Shown in pieces: positions 26,569 through 34,879 of a stretch of DNA of 64,000 bases. Under the pieces are notes generated by a model that made no database searches, was not told the origin of the DNA, and was given only the letters and a program-made list of their open reading frames with translations. Source of the stretch: Methanolobus sp. ZRKC5 (lineage in GTDB: Archaea; Halobacteriota; Methanosarcinia; Methanosarcinales; Methanosarcinaceae); the NCBI RefSeq assembly GCF_038446525.1, contig NZ_CP151792.1:2294001-2358000 (forward strand). Reading direction: 5' to 3'. The translations under genes and the position numbers were made by a program. The stretch's first letter is position 1, and every line of letters starts with the position of its first letter.

Positions 26569-26597
26569 GTTGCTGCAACAACTGTTGTTGCGACAAC
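26569..26597. promoter_or_regulatory. Candidate MarR operator 3
   Basis: 29-base site beginning GTTGCTGCAACAACTGTTG and ending CGACAAC, 19 bases upstream of the dead MarR start and about 95 bases upstream of the nuoB-like start. Identical core to site 2. Confidence 0.65.
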
Positions 26598-26869
26598 AAT
26601 AAAGCAAAAACAGGTATTTAAGGATATTGTTTACAGTGAGAAACCAGTGATCTAGATTGCAAGTTTTTAATCCAAAGTGTTGTCATATAAACTATAATTA
26701 ACAACAACTAAGCATCCTGTTCTATTGAAAGTTGTCAGCGCTTAATTGAAGATATCGAGTCCCGGATTTAAATCCACAAAAGGAGGGGGTTCATTGTGAA
26801 TTCATGTTAATATCTTCCTGGTTTTAAACCATATAAATTCAATGAATTGCCTTATATAATATCAAGGTA
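26598..26869. other. Spacer with a very strong ribosome-binding site but no gene
   Basis: AAAGGAGGGGG at about 26779-26789 on the plus strand is followed by GTG-AAT-TCA-TGT-TAA, a four-codon frame. On the minus strand, from site A leftward, the DNA resembles the leader of the flavoprotein gene at 31073 up to an ATG (near 26806) that is followed by only three sense codons. Probably a deletion scar. Confidence 0.4.
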
Positions 26870-26930
26870 CACTTAATGCACATATACTTCATACAGACTT
26901 AATATATAGTCACTAACAAAAAGTATACTT
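26870..26930 (-). promoter_or_regulatory. Conserved control region, copy A (next to hxlR)
   Basis: Read on the minus strand it gives AGTATACTTTTTGTTAGTGA, CTATATATTAAGTCTGTATG and so on, nearly the same as copies B (27637-27703) and C (30951-31017). Here the HxlR gene lies on the other side, 11 bases away, and the palindromic CTATATA-like centre could serve as TATA box in both directions. Similarity to copy C continues about 60 bases further into the leader. Confidence 0.7.
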
Positions 26931-26940
26931 AAGTGAGATT

Positions 26941-27312
26941 ATGGGAAACGACGAAAAACTGATCAACATAAGGAATAACAAAGAATATCACTGCCCTGTG
27001 GAAGCGACCCTTGATGTAATCGGGGGGAAATGGAAACCTTTGATCCTCTGGCAACTAAAAGAACTTGAGGTCATACGCTATAACAAACTACAGCAGAAAC
27101 TACATGGAGTTTCCCCAAGGATGCTGACGAAACAGCTAAGGGAGCTTGAAGAGGATGGCCTGGTAAACCGCAAGATGTATCCGGAGATTCCTCCAAAGGT
27201 CGAATATTCATTAACGGAATTTGGTAAGACCGTTACTCCTATACTTGAAGCACTTTGTGACTGGGGTAGTGAATACTTGGGAAGACAATGTGCTCTTGGG
27301 CCGGATGAATAA
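26941..27312 (+). CDS. HxlR-family transcriptional regulator
   Basis: 123-residue winged-helix regulator. The HxlR signature is present: CPVEATLDVIGGKWKPLILWQL, LHGVSPRMLTKQLRELEEDGLV and the wing PPKVEYSLTEFGKTV. A cysteine at residue 20 is at the redox-sensing position of many HxlR proteins such as HypR/YodB. The gene starts 11 bases after control region A. Copies of the same region precede an intact and a deleted flavoprotein gene, so HxlR probably controls a redox-stress flavoprotein as well as itself. Confidence 0.9.
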   Translation: MGNDEKLINIRNNKEYHCPVEATLDVIGGKWKPLILWQLKELEVIRYNKLQQKLHGVSPRMLTKQLRELEEDGLVNRKMYPEIPPKVEYSLTEFGKTVTPILEALCDWGSEYLGRQCALGPDE

Positions 27313-27356
27313 AACATTACATTCGATTATTCAAATCTTTGCAACCTTTAATTAGA

Positions 27357-27560
27357 TCATAAATTCCCCGTAATCCCCATGTCCTCTTCATTTGTCCGTT
27401 TAACTTTATTCGAGTAATGAGCACTGCCTACTGTAACAGGTGCTCTATCCTGAATATGATCAACACTTTTTTCGATTACACCTTCAGATGCCATTAAGTT
27501 AAGGTGCCATCTAAGGATAGTCTTTGAAGAAACACGACTGTTTTTTGACTGCTTAGAGTC
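27357..27560 (-). pseudogene. C-terminal relic of a winged-helix protein
   Basis: One minus-strand frame is open for about 60 codons: SRVSSKTILRWHLNLMASEG, then VIEKSVDHIQDRAPVTVGSA and a terminal GITGNL before TGA. The first part resembles the recognition helix and turn of a winged-helix domain. There is a stop just upstream and no start codon, so this is the tail of a lost gene. Confidence 0.4.
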
Positions 27561-27636
27561 TTACTTCTACAAGACAGTGGTATTTTTTGTTGTTTTTTAT
27601 GTTGGCAAGTTTTTCATAGTTTCTATTGTCGCGTGC

Positions 27637-27703
27637 GGTATACTTTTTGTTAGTAGCTATATAAAAAGTCTGCATGAAATATATGAGCATTAAGTGTATT
27701 TTG
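27637..27703 (+). promoter_or_regulatory. Conserved control region, copy B
   Basis: GGTATACTTTTTGTTAGTAG then CTATATAAAAAGTCTGCATG; closely matches copies A and C. It contains a TATA-like CTATATAAA. The flavoprotein gene that should follow is reduced to its last third, fused directly to this region. Confidence 0.7.
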
Positions 27704-27817
27704 TATGATTCCATCAACTATATCTTTGGGGTAACCAATATGATAACCGTAGGTTCAGCTTATAGGGACCTAGGCATCGGCTTGCATCGGAAGATGTCAA
27801 AAAAGATTCAGAAATGA
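27704..27817 (+). pseudogene. Remnant of an iron-sulfur flavoprotein gene
   Basis: 38 codons read YDSINYIFGVTNMITVGSAY then RDLGIGL, matching YDTINHLFGITNMFAVGSTY and WNIGIGL of the intact gene at 31073-31651. The N-terminal two thirds, including the cysteine motif, is deleted and control region B abuts directly. The frame then drifts and ends in TGA. Confidence 0.7.
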
Positions 27818-27832
27818 TGTGGTATAAGGGAA

Positions 27833-28162
27833 ATGAAACCAATAACACTAGAGGAAATGCTTGCACTGCCATTGAACAAATTTGTCGATAGGTGCGTGGA
27901 CTGGTGTGAAGAGTTCAATGATGAACAAACCATGAAAACAGATAAAGAAACACCCTGCTCAGTTCTATTTTGGGTAGTGAATAATCAAAAGAAGTGTTCA
28001 AAGGGAAACGTGGCAAATATTGAGCATTGTCCTGTGTGCGATCAACCGGTATGTCCAAATTGTATGAATCATAACGTGCATCAGCTGTTAAGGGTTACTG
28101 GCTATCTTTCCACTGTGGCTGGTTGGCTGGAACGCGTCAAAAAAGCAGGGATTGAAGGGTAG
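27833..28162 (+). CDS. Small NrdD-tail-like zinc protein, probably frameshifted at its 3' end
   Basis: 109 residues. The second half reads EHCPVCDQPVCPNCMNHNVH then RVTGYLSTVAGW: a four-cysteine zinc site followed by RVTGYL, like the glycyl-radical region at the end of class III anaerobic ribonucleotide reductase (NrdD). No catalytic barrel is present. After GW the frame gives LERVKKAGIEG, but a 4-base repeat (CTGG) at about 28118-28128 has shifted it; another frame reads NASKKQGLKGRNKN, close to the NAGKKQE tail of NrdD. It lies 240 bases before class II reductase nrdJ. Confidence 0.65.
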   Translation: MKPITLEEMLALPLNKFVDRCVDWCEEFNDEQTMKTDKETPCSVLFWVVNNQKKCSKGNVANIEHCPVCDQPVCPNCMNHNVHQLLRVTGYLSTVAGWLERVKKAGIEG

Positions 28163-28401
28163 AAATAAGAATTTGAGTTCTGCCACTATTTGAATGGTGA
28201 CTTATATTTGATGCTATGTGGAATACTTATTCAAACAAGTACCAATCAGGCTGAAACTGGTAACTCTGTTCAACATATGGTATTTTTAAAATAATTGTGA
28301 GTTTCCATTAGAGTCTGAATATTAAGGATTTCTACAAAGCTGAAGATTGATTGATGGAATGCAAATGATGAAAATTTTATTTATAACTGTAAGGTGAAAA
28401 A
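28163..28401. other. Spacer with a solo IS end-like sequence
   Basis: AGGATTTCTACAAAGCT near 28325-28341 resembles the right ends of the MITE and outer IS (14 of 17 positions), without a visible partner end. AAGGTG before 28402 is the Shine-Dalgarno of nrdJ. Confidence 0.3.
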
Positions 28402-30801
28402 ATGGGAATAACAACTCAATGCAAAAAACTTAGCCCCATTGCTGAAGATATCCTCGGTAAAAGGTATTACCATAAAGGGGAGGATTGGAGCGGACTATGT
28501 GAAAGAGTCGCATTTGTAATATCAAATGGTGACAAAGAATTAGCAGATGACTTCTTTGATGTAATGTACAACCTTGATTTCTTGCCAAATTCTCCTACAT
28601 TGGCAAATGCAGGTAAAGAAGGTGACAGACAACAGCTTTCTGCATGTTTCATATTGCCTGTTGAGGATGATCTGGTTGAAATAATGGGAACAGTCAAAAA
28701 CACCGCTGTTGTTCATAAAAGCGGTGGTGGGACTGGTTTTGATTTCTCTTCAACCAGACCCAAAGGTTCCCCGGTATCATCAACAAATGGTGTTGCATCC
28801 GGTCCTCTCAGCTGGATGAAAATCATCAATGCAACTACAGAAGAGGTCAAACAGGGTGGTATGAGACGTGGTGCAAACATGGGTACTCTCCGTGTGGACC
28901 ATCCGGATATTCTTGACTTCATCCTTTGTAAGAAGAATGACAAGATGATGACAAACTTCAATTTGTCCGTTGCTGTATCTGAAGTTTTCATGGATGCTGT
29001 TGAGAAGGGCGATGATTTTGAACTGGTAGATCCTCATAATAGCGAAGTAGTCCGTATGGATGCCCGTGAGGTATTTGATATCATATGCGAGAATGCCTGG
29101 GAATCCGGTGAACCCGGAATGATATTCATTGATACGGTAAATTCCACTAATCCTGTTCCTCATCTCGGTGCGATCAAATCATCAAATCCATGTGGTGAGT
29201 TCTATTTCATTCCATTCGGTGTATGTAATCTCGGTTCAATAAACCTGGTCAATATGCTGAAACCTACAGAAGATGGACTTTATGCAATTGATTTTGACCG
29301 TCTCAAGAAGATCACTGAAATTGCAGTCACATTCCTGGATAAGGTTATTGATGTGAATCATTTCCCATTACCTGAGATCCATGATATGGCACACAAGACC
29401 AGACCTATTGGATTAGGTGTCATGGGACTTGCAGACATGTTGTTGTACATGAAATTACCCTATGACAGTGATGCGGGTCGTGAAATGGTTGGGAAGGTCA
29501 TGAAGTTCATTGATAACGCTGGATGGGCTACATCAAACATGCTTGGTCGTGAATTCGGTACATTCCCTGAGTTCCAGCAAGAAAACCTTCCATCACAGAA
29601 GACACCAAGAAATTGTCAGATCACAACAATAGCACCAACAGGTACACTTGCAACATTCGCTGGTGTATCATTTGGAATTGAGCCTAACTTCAATTTCGTG
29701 TATAAGAGGAAGATTATTGATAGCGAATTCATTCAAGTCCATCCACTCTTTGAGAAGGTGGCGAAGGAAGAAGGTTTCTATTCTGAAGGACTGATGGAAA
29801 TACTCAGGACAACTCCATCTCTGCAGATGAGAGATCTGACTGAAGTTCCGGACCATGTGAAGGAATACTTCATCACAGCTTTCGATGTTTCACCTGAAGA
29901 CCATGTGAAGATGCAAGCTACGGTCCAGAAGTATGTTGACAACGCCGTCTCAAAGACTATAAATCTCCAGTATGACGCTACATCTAAGCAAATTGGAGAA
30001 TTGTATATGATGGCCTGGAAACTCGGATGTAAGGGTCTTACAGTCTATCGTGATGGCTCCAGGGACGACCAGGTGATCGTTGCTGCAAAAGAGTCAGATG
30101 CGGACGATATAAAGCTCCTTGAAATATGCGGAGATACAGATTTTGAAGAAGCTGATATTGAAGAAGATATCGCTCCTACTCAGATCGATATCATGAATCC
30201 TGATACACTCGCTTTTGCAATGGAAGGTTTATCTCCTGAAGAGAAGTCTGAGCTTCTTCAGAGAGTAAATCTCTTCAGATTGGATTACAATACAGAAATC
30301 GACTTGCATCCAAAGGAAACTGTAAACGGTAGAAGGATAAAGTTCACAACCGGATGTGGTGAATTATATTGCAAATCGTTCGAGAATCCAATAGGGGATG
30401 GTAATGATGCAATTCCTTGGGAGCTGTTCATGACCACTGTTGGTGGTGGATGTAAAGCTCATTCTGCTGCACTTGCGATCACTGTGTCACTTGCATTGCA
30501 GGGAAGAGCAAATATCAAAAGCCTTACGCATCATTGGAGTAAGATCCAGTGTGATGCATGTAAAGGCCGTGATACTGATGGTAAGTCATGTCCTTCGATC
30601 GTGGCCAATTACATCAGATCATTGACCAAAGAGTCGGTTACCGGTACAACAGAAAAGACGATCAACAAACCAAGGATTGCTCAAGAAGTCACTAAAGTAC
30701 AGACATCATTGAAGGGTGTTTGTCCGGAATGTGGTGAAGAGATAAGGCGCATTGATGGATGTAGAAGTTGTTCAGCATGTGGCTGGACAAGGTGTGATTA
30801 A
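28402..30801 (+). CDS. nrdJ: Adenosylcobalamin-dependent (class II) ribonucleotide reductase NrdJ
   Basis: 799-residue class II reductase making deoxyribonucleotides with coenzyme B12 in place of oxygen-dependent radicals. Visible motifs: NSPTLANAG near the start, QQLSACFILPVEDDL (first redox cysteine), HKSGGGTGFDFSSTRP, SNPCGEFYF with the catalytic cysteine region, and RNCQITTIAPTGTLA. Residues about 625-740 form the TSCPD domain (KFTTGCGELYC ... KSCPSIVANYI), followed by a zinc ribbon CPECGEEI ... CRSCSACGW. Complete and intact. AAGGTG precedes the ATG. Confidence 0.96.
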   Translation: MGITTQCKKLSPIAEDILGKRYYHKGEDWSGLCERVAFVISNGDKELADDFFDVMYNLDFLPNSPTLANAGKEGDRQQLSACFILPVEDDLVEIMGTVKNTAVVHKSGGGTGFDFSSTRPKGSPVSSTNGVASGPLSWMKIINATTEEVKQGGMRRGANMGTLRVDHPDILDFILCKKNDKMMTNFNLSVAVSEVFMDAVEKGDDFELVDPHNSEVVRMDAREVFDIICENAWESGEPGMIFIDTVNSTNPVPHLGAIKSSNPCGEFYFIPFGVCNLGSINLVNMLKPTEDGLYAIDFDRLKKITEIAVTFLDKVIDVNHFPLPEIHDMAHKTRPIGLGVMGLADMLLYMKLPYDSDAGREMVGKVMKFIDNAGWATSNMLGREFGTFPEFQQENLPSQKTPRNCQITTIAPTGTLATFAGVSFGIEPNFNFVYKRKIIDSEFIQVHPLFEKVAKEEGFYSEGLMEILRTTPSLQMRDLTEVPDHVKEYFITAFDVSPEDHVKMQATVQKYVDNAVSKTINLQYDATSKQIGELYMMAWKLGCKGLTVYRDGSRDDQVIVAAKESDADDIKLLEICGDTDFEEADIEEDIAPTQIDIMNPDTLAFAMEGLSPEEKSELLQRVNLFRLDYNTEIDLHPKETVNGRRIKFTTGCGELYCKSFENPIGDGNDAIPWELFMTTVGGGCKAHSAALAITVSLALQGRANIKSLTHHWSKIQCDACKGRDTDGKSCPSIVANYIRSLTKESVTGTTEKTINKPRIAQEVTKVQTSLKGVCPECGEEIRRIDGCRSCSACGWTRCD

Positions 30802-30950
30802 TGTCACATCATCTATTCTTTGATAAAACGTGTGCGTAAAAAGACTGTTGACAAAACAAATTTGTTTACAATCTTAATTTAGCATTCTTTGATAAAAATT
30901 GAGGCCATAGTTTTCGGTAAATTTCAGCAAAACCTCCATTATCTCACTAT

Positions 30951-31017
30951 ACTATACTTTTTGTTAGTGACTATATAGTAAGTCTGTATGAGGTATATGT
31001 ATATTAAATGTGTTTTG
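30951..31017 (+). promoter_or_regulatory. Conserved control region, copy C (flavoprotein gene)
   Basis: ACTATACTTTTTGTTAGTGA then CTATATAGTAAGTCTGTATG. The TATA-like CTATATAG would give a start near 31000, about 70 bases before the ATG. Closely matches copies A and B. Confidence 0.7.
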
Positions 31018-31072
31018 AAGCATATAATGCAATTCATTAGATTTGTATTGTTTAAACAATGAAGGTATGCAA

Positions 31073-31651
31073 ATGAAAGTAGTCGCTATAAACGGAAGCC
31101 CACGTAAAGAGGGGAACACAGCAGCCATGTTGAAAGAACTCACGTCTAAACTCGAATCAGAAGGCATCGAGACCGAAACTATCACCATTGGCGGAAAGAA
31201 GATTCATGGCTGTACAGCATGTATGAAATGCTTTGAGAATAAGAACAGCAAATGTATTTTTGATGATGACGGCATCAATGAATGCATCGCGAAAATGAAG
31301 GAAGCTGATGGTATAGTGATTGGTTCACCTACTTACTTTGCAGATGTCAACACAGAGACCAAGGCACTCATAGACCGTGCAGGATTCGTGTCTATTGCAA
31401 ATGATCAATTCTTTTCCAGAAAAGTCGGTGCTGCTGTGGTAGCAGTTCGCAGGGCAGGTGCAGTACGTGCCTATGATACCATCAATCACCTGTTCGGCAT
31501 TACCAACATGTTCGCCGTGGGTTCAACTTACTGGAACATTGGTATCGGTCTGAACCCCGGCGATGTCGAAGATGACGCTGAGGGTATGCAGACCATGGAT
31601 AATCTCGCCTCCAACATGGCATGGTTGTTGAAGAAGATTAATTCCGAGTAA
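31073..31651 (+). CDS. Iron-sulfur flavoprotein (Isf family, NADPH-dependent FMN reductase fold)
   Basis: 192-residue flavodoxin-like protein. The FMN phosphate loop is NGSPRKEGNTAAM (residues 7-19). The compact cysteine motif CX2CX2CX7C (C47, C50, C53, C61) is the [4Fe-4S] signature of Methanosarcina Isf. SPTYFADVN completes the flavin site. Isf-type proteins reduce O2 and H2O2 with ferredoxin electrons. The ATG follows GAAGGT. Control by HxlR is inferred from the shared upstream element. Confidence 0.9.
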   Translation: MKVVAINGSPRKEGNTAAMLKELTSKLESEGIETETITIGGKKIHGCTACMKCFENKNSKCIFDDDGINECIAKMKEADGIVIGSPTYFADVNTETKALIDRAGFVSIANDQFFSRKVGAAVVAVRRAGAVRAYDTINHLFGITNMFAVGSTYWNIGIGLNPGDVEDDAEGMQTMDNLASNMAWLLKKINSE

Positions 31652-31917
31652 ATAAAAATAGAGGAATTGGCAATAAAATGAGAATCACTGGAATATTGGG
31701 GGAATGTCATAACGACATTTTCTCTGTGATTCTTTAATGTCAAAAGCCTTCCCATGTATCAAATGTTTCTGAATTCCTTTCTTTTCTTCCTTCGCCCCAT
31801 CTTCTATATCATTCTAATTTGATGGAAGCTGTATGAATTCATATTACAAAACAATTATATAGGTGCAAACATCTCCAATGCAATTCTGATATGGACGATT
31901 CATGAAGATGAAGAAAA
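31652..31917. other. Intergenic spacer
   Basis: AT-rich, with an imperfect hairpin near 31683-31735 (AGAATCAC and GTGATTCT) centred on GGGAATGTCATAACGACATT, a likely terminator for the flavoprotein gene. No coding signal. Confidence 0.4.
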
Positions 31918-32787
31918 ATGGATGATCGAAAAAAAGGAATACTTTACTTACTGATAGTTGCTGCAATGTGGGGTTTTTCTTTCATTGCCACAAAAGTGTT
32001 GCTTGATTATCTCAATCCTGCAATCATTGCATTTGCTCGTTTCTTGATTGCGGCCATTCTCCTGTTAGCTATTTCCCGGGAACGAGAAAATTATACCCAA
32101 AATGAGATTAAGTATGTAGTACTTGCAGGTTTTCTTGGTATTACCTGTTACTACATGTTTGAAAATGTGGCACTGACATTCACAACAGCTACCAATTCAT
32201 CACTTATAGGTGCTACTATACCTATTTTTTTCATTATGACTGTCGATATAATCAGAAAGAGGCTATCAAACCCAAAAAAATATTTTGGTGCATTTATTGC
32301 TCTTTTTGGAGTAAGTCTGCTGATACTGAATGGGAAATACAATCTTAACCTGAATCCTCTGGGGGATTTCCTTATGTTTGGGTCAGTCTTTTCATGGGTA
32401 TTTTATACCCTTATCATAGAACGTATGAGTTCAAGGAACTTACTCATTGTTTCCCGGGATCTCACATTAGCAGGTATGGTCTTTCTCCTTCCATTTGTAT
32501 TCTATGAAGCACAGACCCTAAAGATATGGACATTCACTCAAAATGACCTTCTGATAGTTCTCGCTGCTCTCATTTATCTTGGTGCGTTCTGTTCAGCACT
32601 GGGATTTTTCTACTGGAACAAAGCTATACATCTTGCTGGATCATCTACCTCAACTACTGCTCTCTACCTTATTCCATTTGTAGCGATTATAGGGGACAGC
32701 ATAATAATTGGAAATTTACCAAATATCTATGTAATAACAGGGGCAGTTTTTGTAGTTGCAGGTGTCTACTTTTCTGAACATTCCTGA
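31918..32787 (+). CDS. EamA/DMT-family transporter
   Basis: 289-residue drug/metabolite transporter with ten predicted membrane helices arranged as two EamA repeats (first about 10-140, second 150-285); typical motifs AAMWGFSFIATKVLL and YFGAFIALFGVSLLI are seen. Substrates vary widely (amino acids, sugars, drugs). The ribosome-binding site is weak, a GAAGATGAAG stretch. Single gene. Confidence 0.88.
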   Translation: MDDRKKGILYLLIVAAMWGFSFIATKVLLDYLNPAIIAFARFLIAAILLLAISRERENYTQNEIKYVVLAGFLGITCYYMFENVALTFTTATNSSLIGATIPIFFIMTVDIIRKRLSNPKKYFGAFIALFGVSLLILNGKYNLNLNPLGDFLMFGSVFSWVFYTLIIERMSSRNLLIVSRDLTLAGMVFLLPFVFYEAQTLKIWTFTQNDLLIVLAALIYLGAFCSALGFFYWNKAIHLAGSSTSTTALYLIPFVAIIGDSIIIGNLPNIYVITGAVFVVAGVYFSEHS

Positions 32788-32869
32788 TAGAGGCGATATA
32801 CTAATAAATGCAAAGCATATAGGCAAAGACCTGTAAAGTTAGTATGCACATCAATGCGGAGTTATCATC

Positions 32870-33733
32870 ATGAAAATACGTGAGCTTATCAGCCATCATT
32901 CCACCAGCACTGAAAAAAGAGGAAACGGGATTACAATCCATACGATCAATGTTTCCGAACCTATAGAAACACCCGAACGATTCAGCTATCTGGATTTCCT
33001 GTCCGAGGAACCGTCCAGAAGGATCTGGGCAAGTGACCAATACAGGACGATATTGATAGAGATTGATGGTGAACTAACCGCTTACGAACATGTGAGACTG
33101 GCAAACTACAGGATCCAGTTAGATGGTCTCAAGGAAAAATACGAAGAAGAAAAGGTGAAGGGTCTGCAAGAACTTGCTGATGCATTTACGTTCGCCAGCG
33201 ATGAACACAAAAGCGGTGTAAGGAAGTCAGGTACTCCATACATATCACATCCAATGGATGTAGCATCCATCCTTCTCAAAGAAAATGCGTCATATGAACT
33301 TGTTATAGCAGGATTGCTACATGACATCGTTGAAGATACTGACGTTGATATTGCAACAATATTAGTTAAATATGGCCAGCAGGTTGCTGATTACGTGGAC
33401 GCTGTTACCGAACCTGAAGAGCTAAGACAGCCTGCAACTGGTGACAAGACACAAAACTGGAAAGAACGAAAGGAATACACCATCAGAAATATGGCTAGGG
33501 CAAACAGCGAGATAAAACTCCTCTCATGTGCAGACAAGCTCGCCAATATCAGAGACCTTATCAGTGATATAGGGATTCAGGGAGAAGGGTTCTGGGACAA
33601 GTTCAATGCACCTAGGGAAGAACAGCAATGGTACTATCGCTCAATGCTTGAAGCATTTGCTACAGGTCCCCAGAACATCACAGAGACCCGTGCTTATCGT
33701 GATTTCAAGGAATGTGTGGACAACCTGTTCTGA
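32870..33733 (+). CDS. HD-domain phosphohydrolase related to (p)ppGpp hydrolases
   Basis: 287 residues. After an N-terminal region of about 95 residues with no recognised domain, the HD domain runs from DAFTFASDEHKSGV to about residue 235, with YISHPMDVAS, the HD doublet in LLHDIVEDTD and the distal aspartate in SCADKLANI. This is the SpoT/MESH1-like pattern for hydrolysing nucleotide pyrophosphates; no synthetase domain is present. Archaea lack classical stringent response in most cases, so the natural substrate is unclear. Start supported by GCGGAG. Confidence 0.85.
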   Translation: MKIRELISHHSTSTEKRGNGITIHTINVSEPIETPERFSYLDFLSEEPSRRIWASDQYRTILIEIDGELTAYEHVRLANYRIQLDGLKEKYEEEKVKGLQELADAFTFASDEHKSGVRKSGTPYISHPMDVASILLKENASYELVIAGLLHDIVEDTDVDIATILVKYGQQVADYVDAVTEPEELRQPATGDKTQNWKERKEYTIRNMARANSEIKLLSCADKLANIRDLISDIGIQGEGFWDKFNAPREEQQWYYRSMLEAFATGPQNITETRAYRDFKECVDNLF

Positions 33734-33923
33734 ATTGAAAACTACATTCCAAATAACAGATTGCTTATTGTAAGCAATCTTCTTATTCATTAAATCCTGA
33801 AATTCTTCAGTAAACTTCTTAGCTCCCGAATATTTCAATCTCGAAGCATAGCTTTCAGTTTAGGTCAATACCTGATTCTGATCCGGCAGCTTACCTATAA
33901 GTAAAAAACAGTCAAAAGACACT

Positions 33924-34805
33924 TCAGTTCTTGACCTTGGAATGATGCCTTACTTCTTCAATTTCAGCTTTTCCAAGGGCTTTTAAAAAGTGCGCGGCGC
34001 GGGTAGTTGTATGCTGGTGTCTTTCTCTCACACGGGCCTGATAGATGCGTATGGAGCGAAGGAAATCTATCTTACGGAACTCCGGCCAGAATGGTGCGCA
34101 GAAATATGCTGCACATTCGTTTCCATTAGCCTGCCATGGGAGGAAATTGGATACTCGTTCATCTCCGCCTGTGCGTATGACCAGGTCCACATCAGGTAGT
34201 GCTGAGCCATTTGAAGGGTACAGGTGCCCGGATATGGTATCTTCATTGATATCTTCAGGTTCCAGTTCTCCGGCCTGGACCTTGCCAGCAATTTCCTGTA
34301 CCGCCTGAACAATTTCCTGTCTGCCGCCGTATGCTATTGCAACATTGAGATTGAATTTATCATACACTGATGTTACAAGTTCAACATTCTTGATGGAATC
34401 GCGGAGCGGTTCTGGTAATTTATCGATATCTCCAATGGCATGAACTCTCATCTTTCTTTCATGCGTTCTTTCGTCGACGACTATCTCATCGAACTTAATT
34501 CTGATAAGGTCAAAGAGTTTATCCTTCTCATCGTCAGACCTGTTAAAATTCTCAGTTGAAAAAGCGTAGATGGTAAGGTGTTCCACTCCTATCTCACAGG
34601 CCCATTCCATTACATTCTCAGTAACATCTGCTCCCCTGCTGTGTCCGAAAGAACTGATCTGGCCGAGCTTACGCGCATACCTGCGGTTCCCGTCCATAAT
34701 AATAGCTACATGTCGTGGAACATCTTCACTTTGAACTTCCTGCGTAAGCAGACGTTCATATCCTTTGTATACTATTCGGGGTATACTTCTTAGTATGAGT
34801 GACAC
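33924..34805 (-). CDS. uppS: cis-Prenyltransferase (UppS/undecaprenyl-type diphosphate synthase)
   Basis: 293-residue cis-prenyltransferase that extends an isoprenoid diphosphate with isopentenyl units; in archaea this supplies the dolichol-type lipid carrier for glycosylation. The catalytic motif VAIIMDGNRRYAR has the key aspartate at about residue 38; IYAFSTENFNRS, AYGGRQEIV and LVIRTGGDERVSNFLPWQ are all present. The start is a GTG in GGGAGTGTC, poorly spaced from its Shine-Dalgarno, so the true start may differ by a few codons. Confidence 0.93.
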   Translation of the reverse strand: MSLILRSIPRIVYKGYERLLTQEVQSEDVPRHVAIIMDGNRRYARKLGQISSFGHSRGADVTENVMEWACEIGVEHLTIYAFSTENFNRSDDEKDKLFDLIRIKFDEIVVDERTHERKMRVHAIGDIDKLPEPLRDSIKNVELVTSVYDKFNLNVAIAYGGRQEIVQAVQEIAGKVQAGELEPEDINEDTISGHLYPSNGSALPDVDLVIRTGGDERVSNFLPWQANGNECAAYFCAPFWPEFRKIDFLRSIRIYQARVRERHQHTTTRAAHFLKALGKAEIEEVRHHSKVKN

Positions 34806-34879
34806 TCCCGTGTTTTAAGTGAAATTTAATTATGTTTTTAGCTTGAAACCTTTCAAAATGGAAAAAGAGAGAGTTTACG

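Noticed and set aside
28163-28401. Cobalamin riboswitch before nrdJ
   Set aside because: No B12-box-like sequence or complex fold was seen, and such riboswitches are not expected in this archaeal group.
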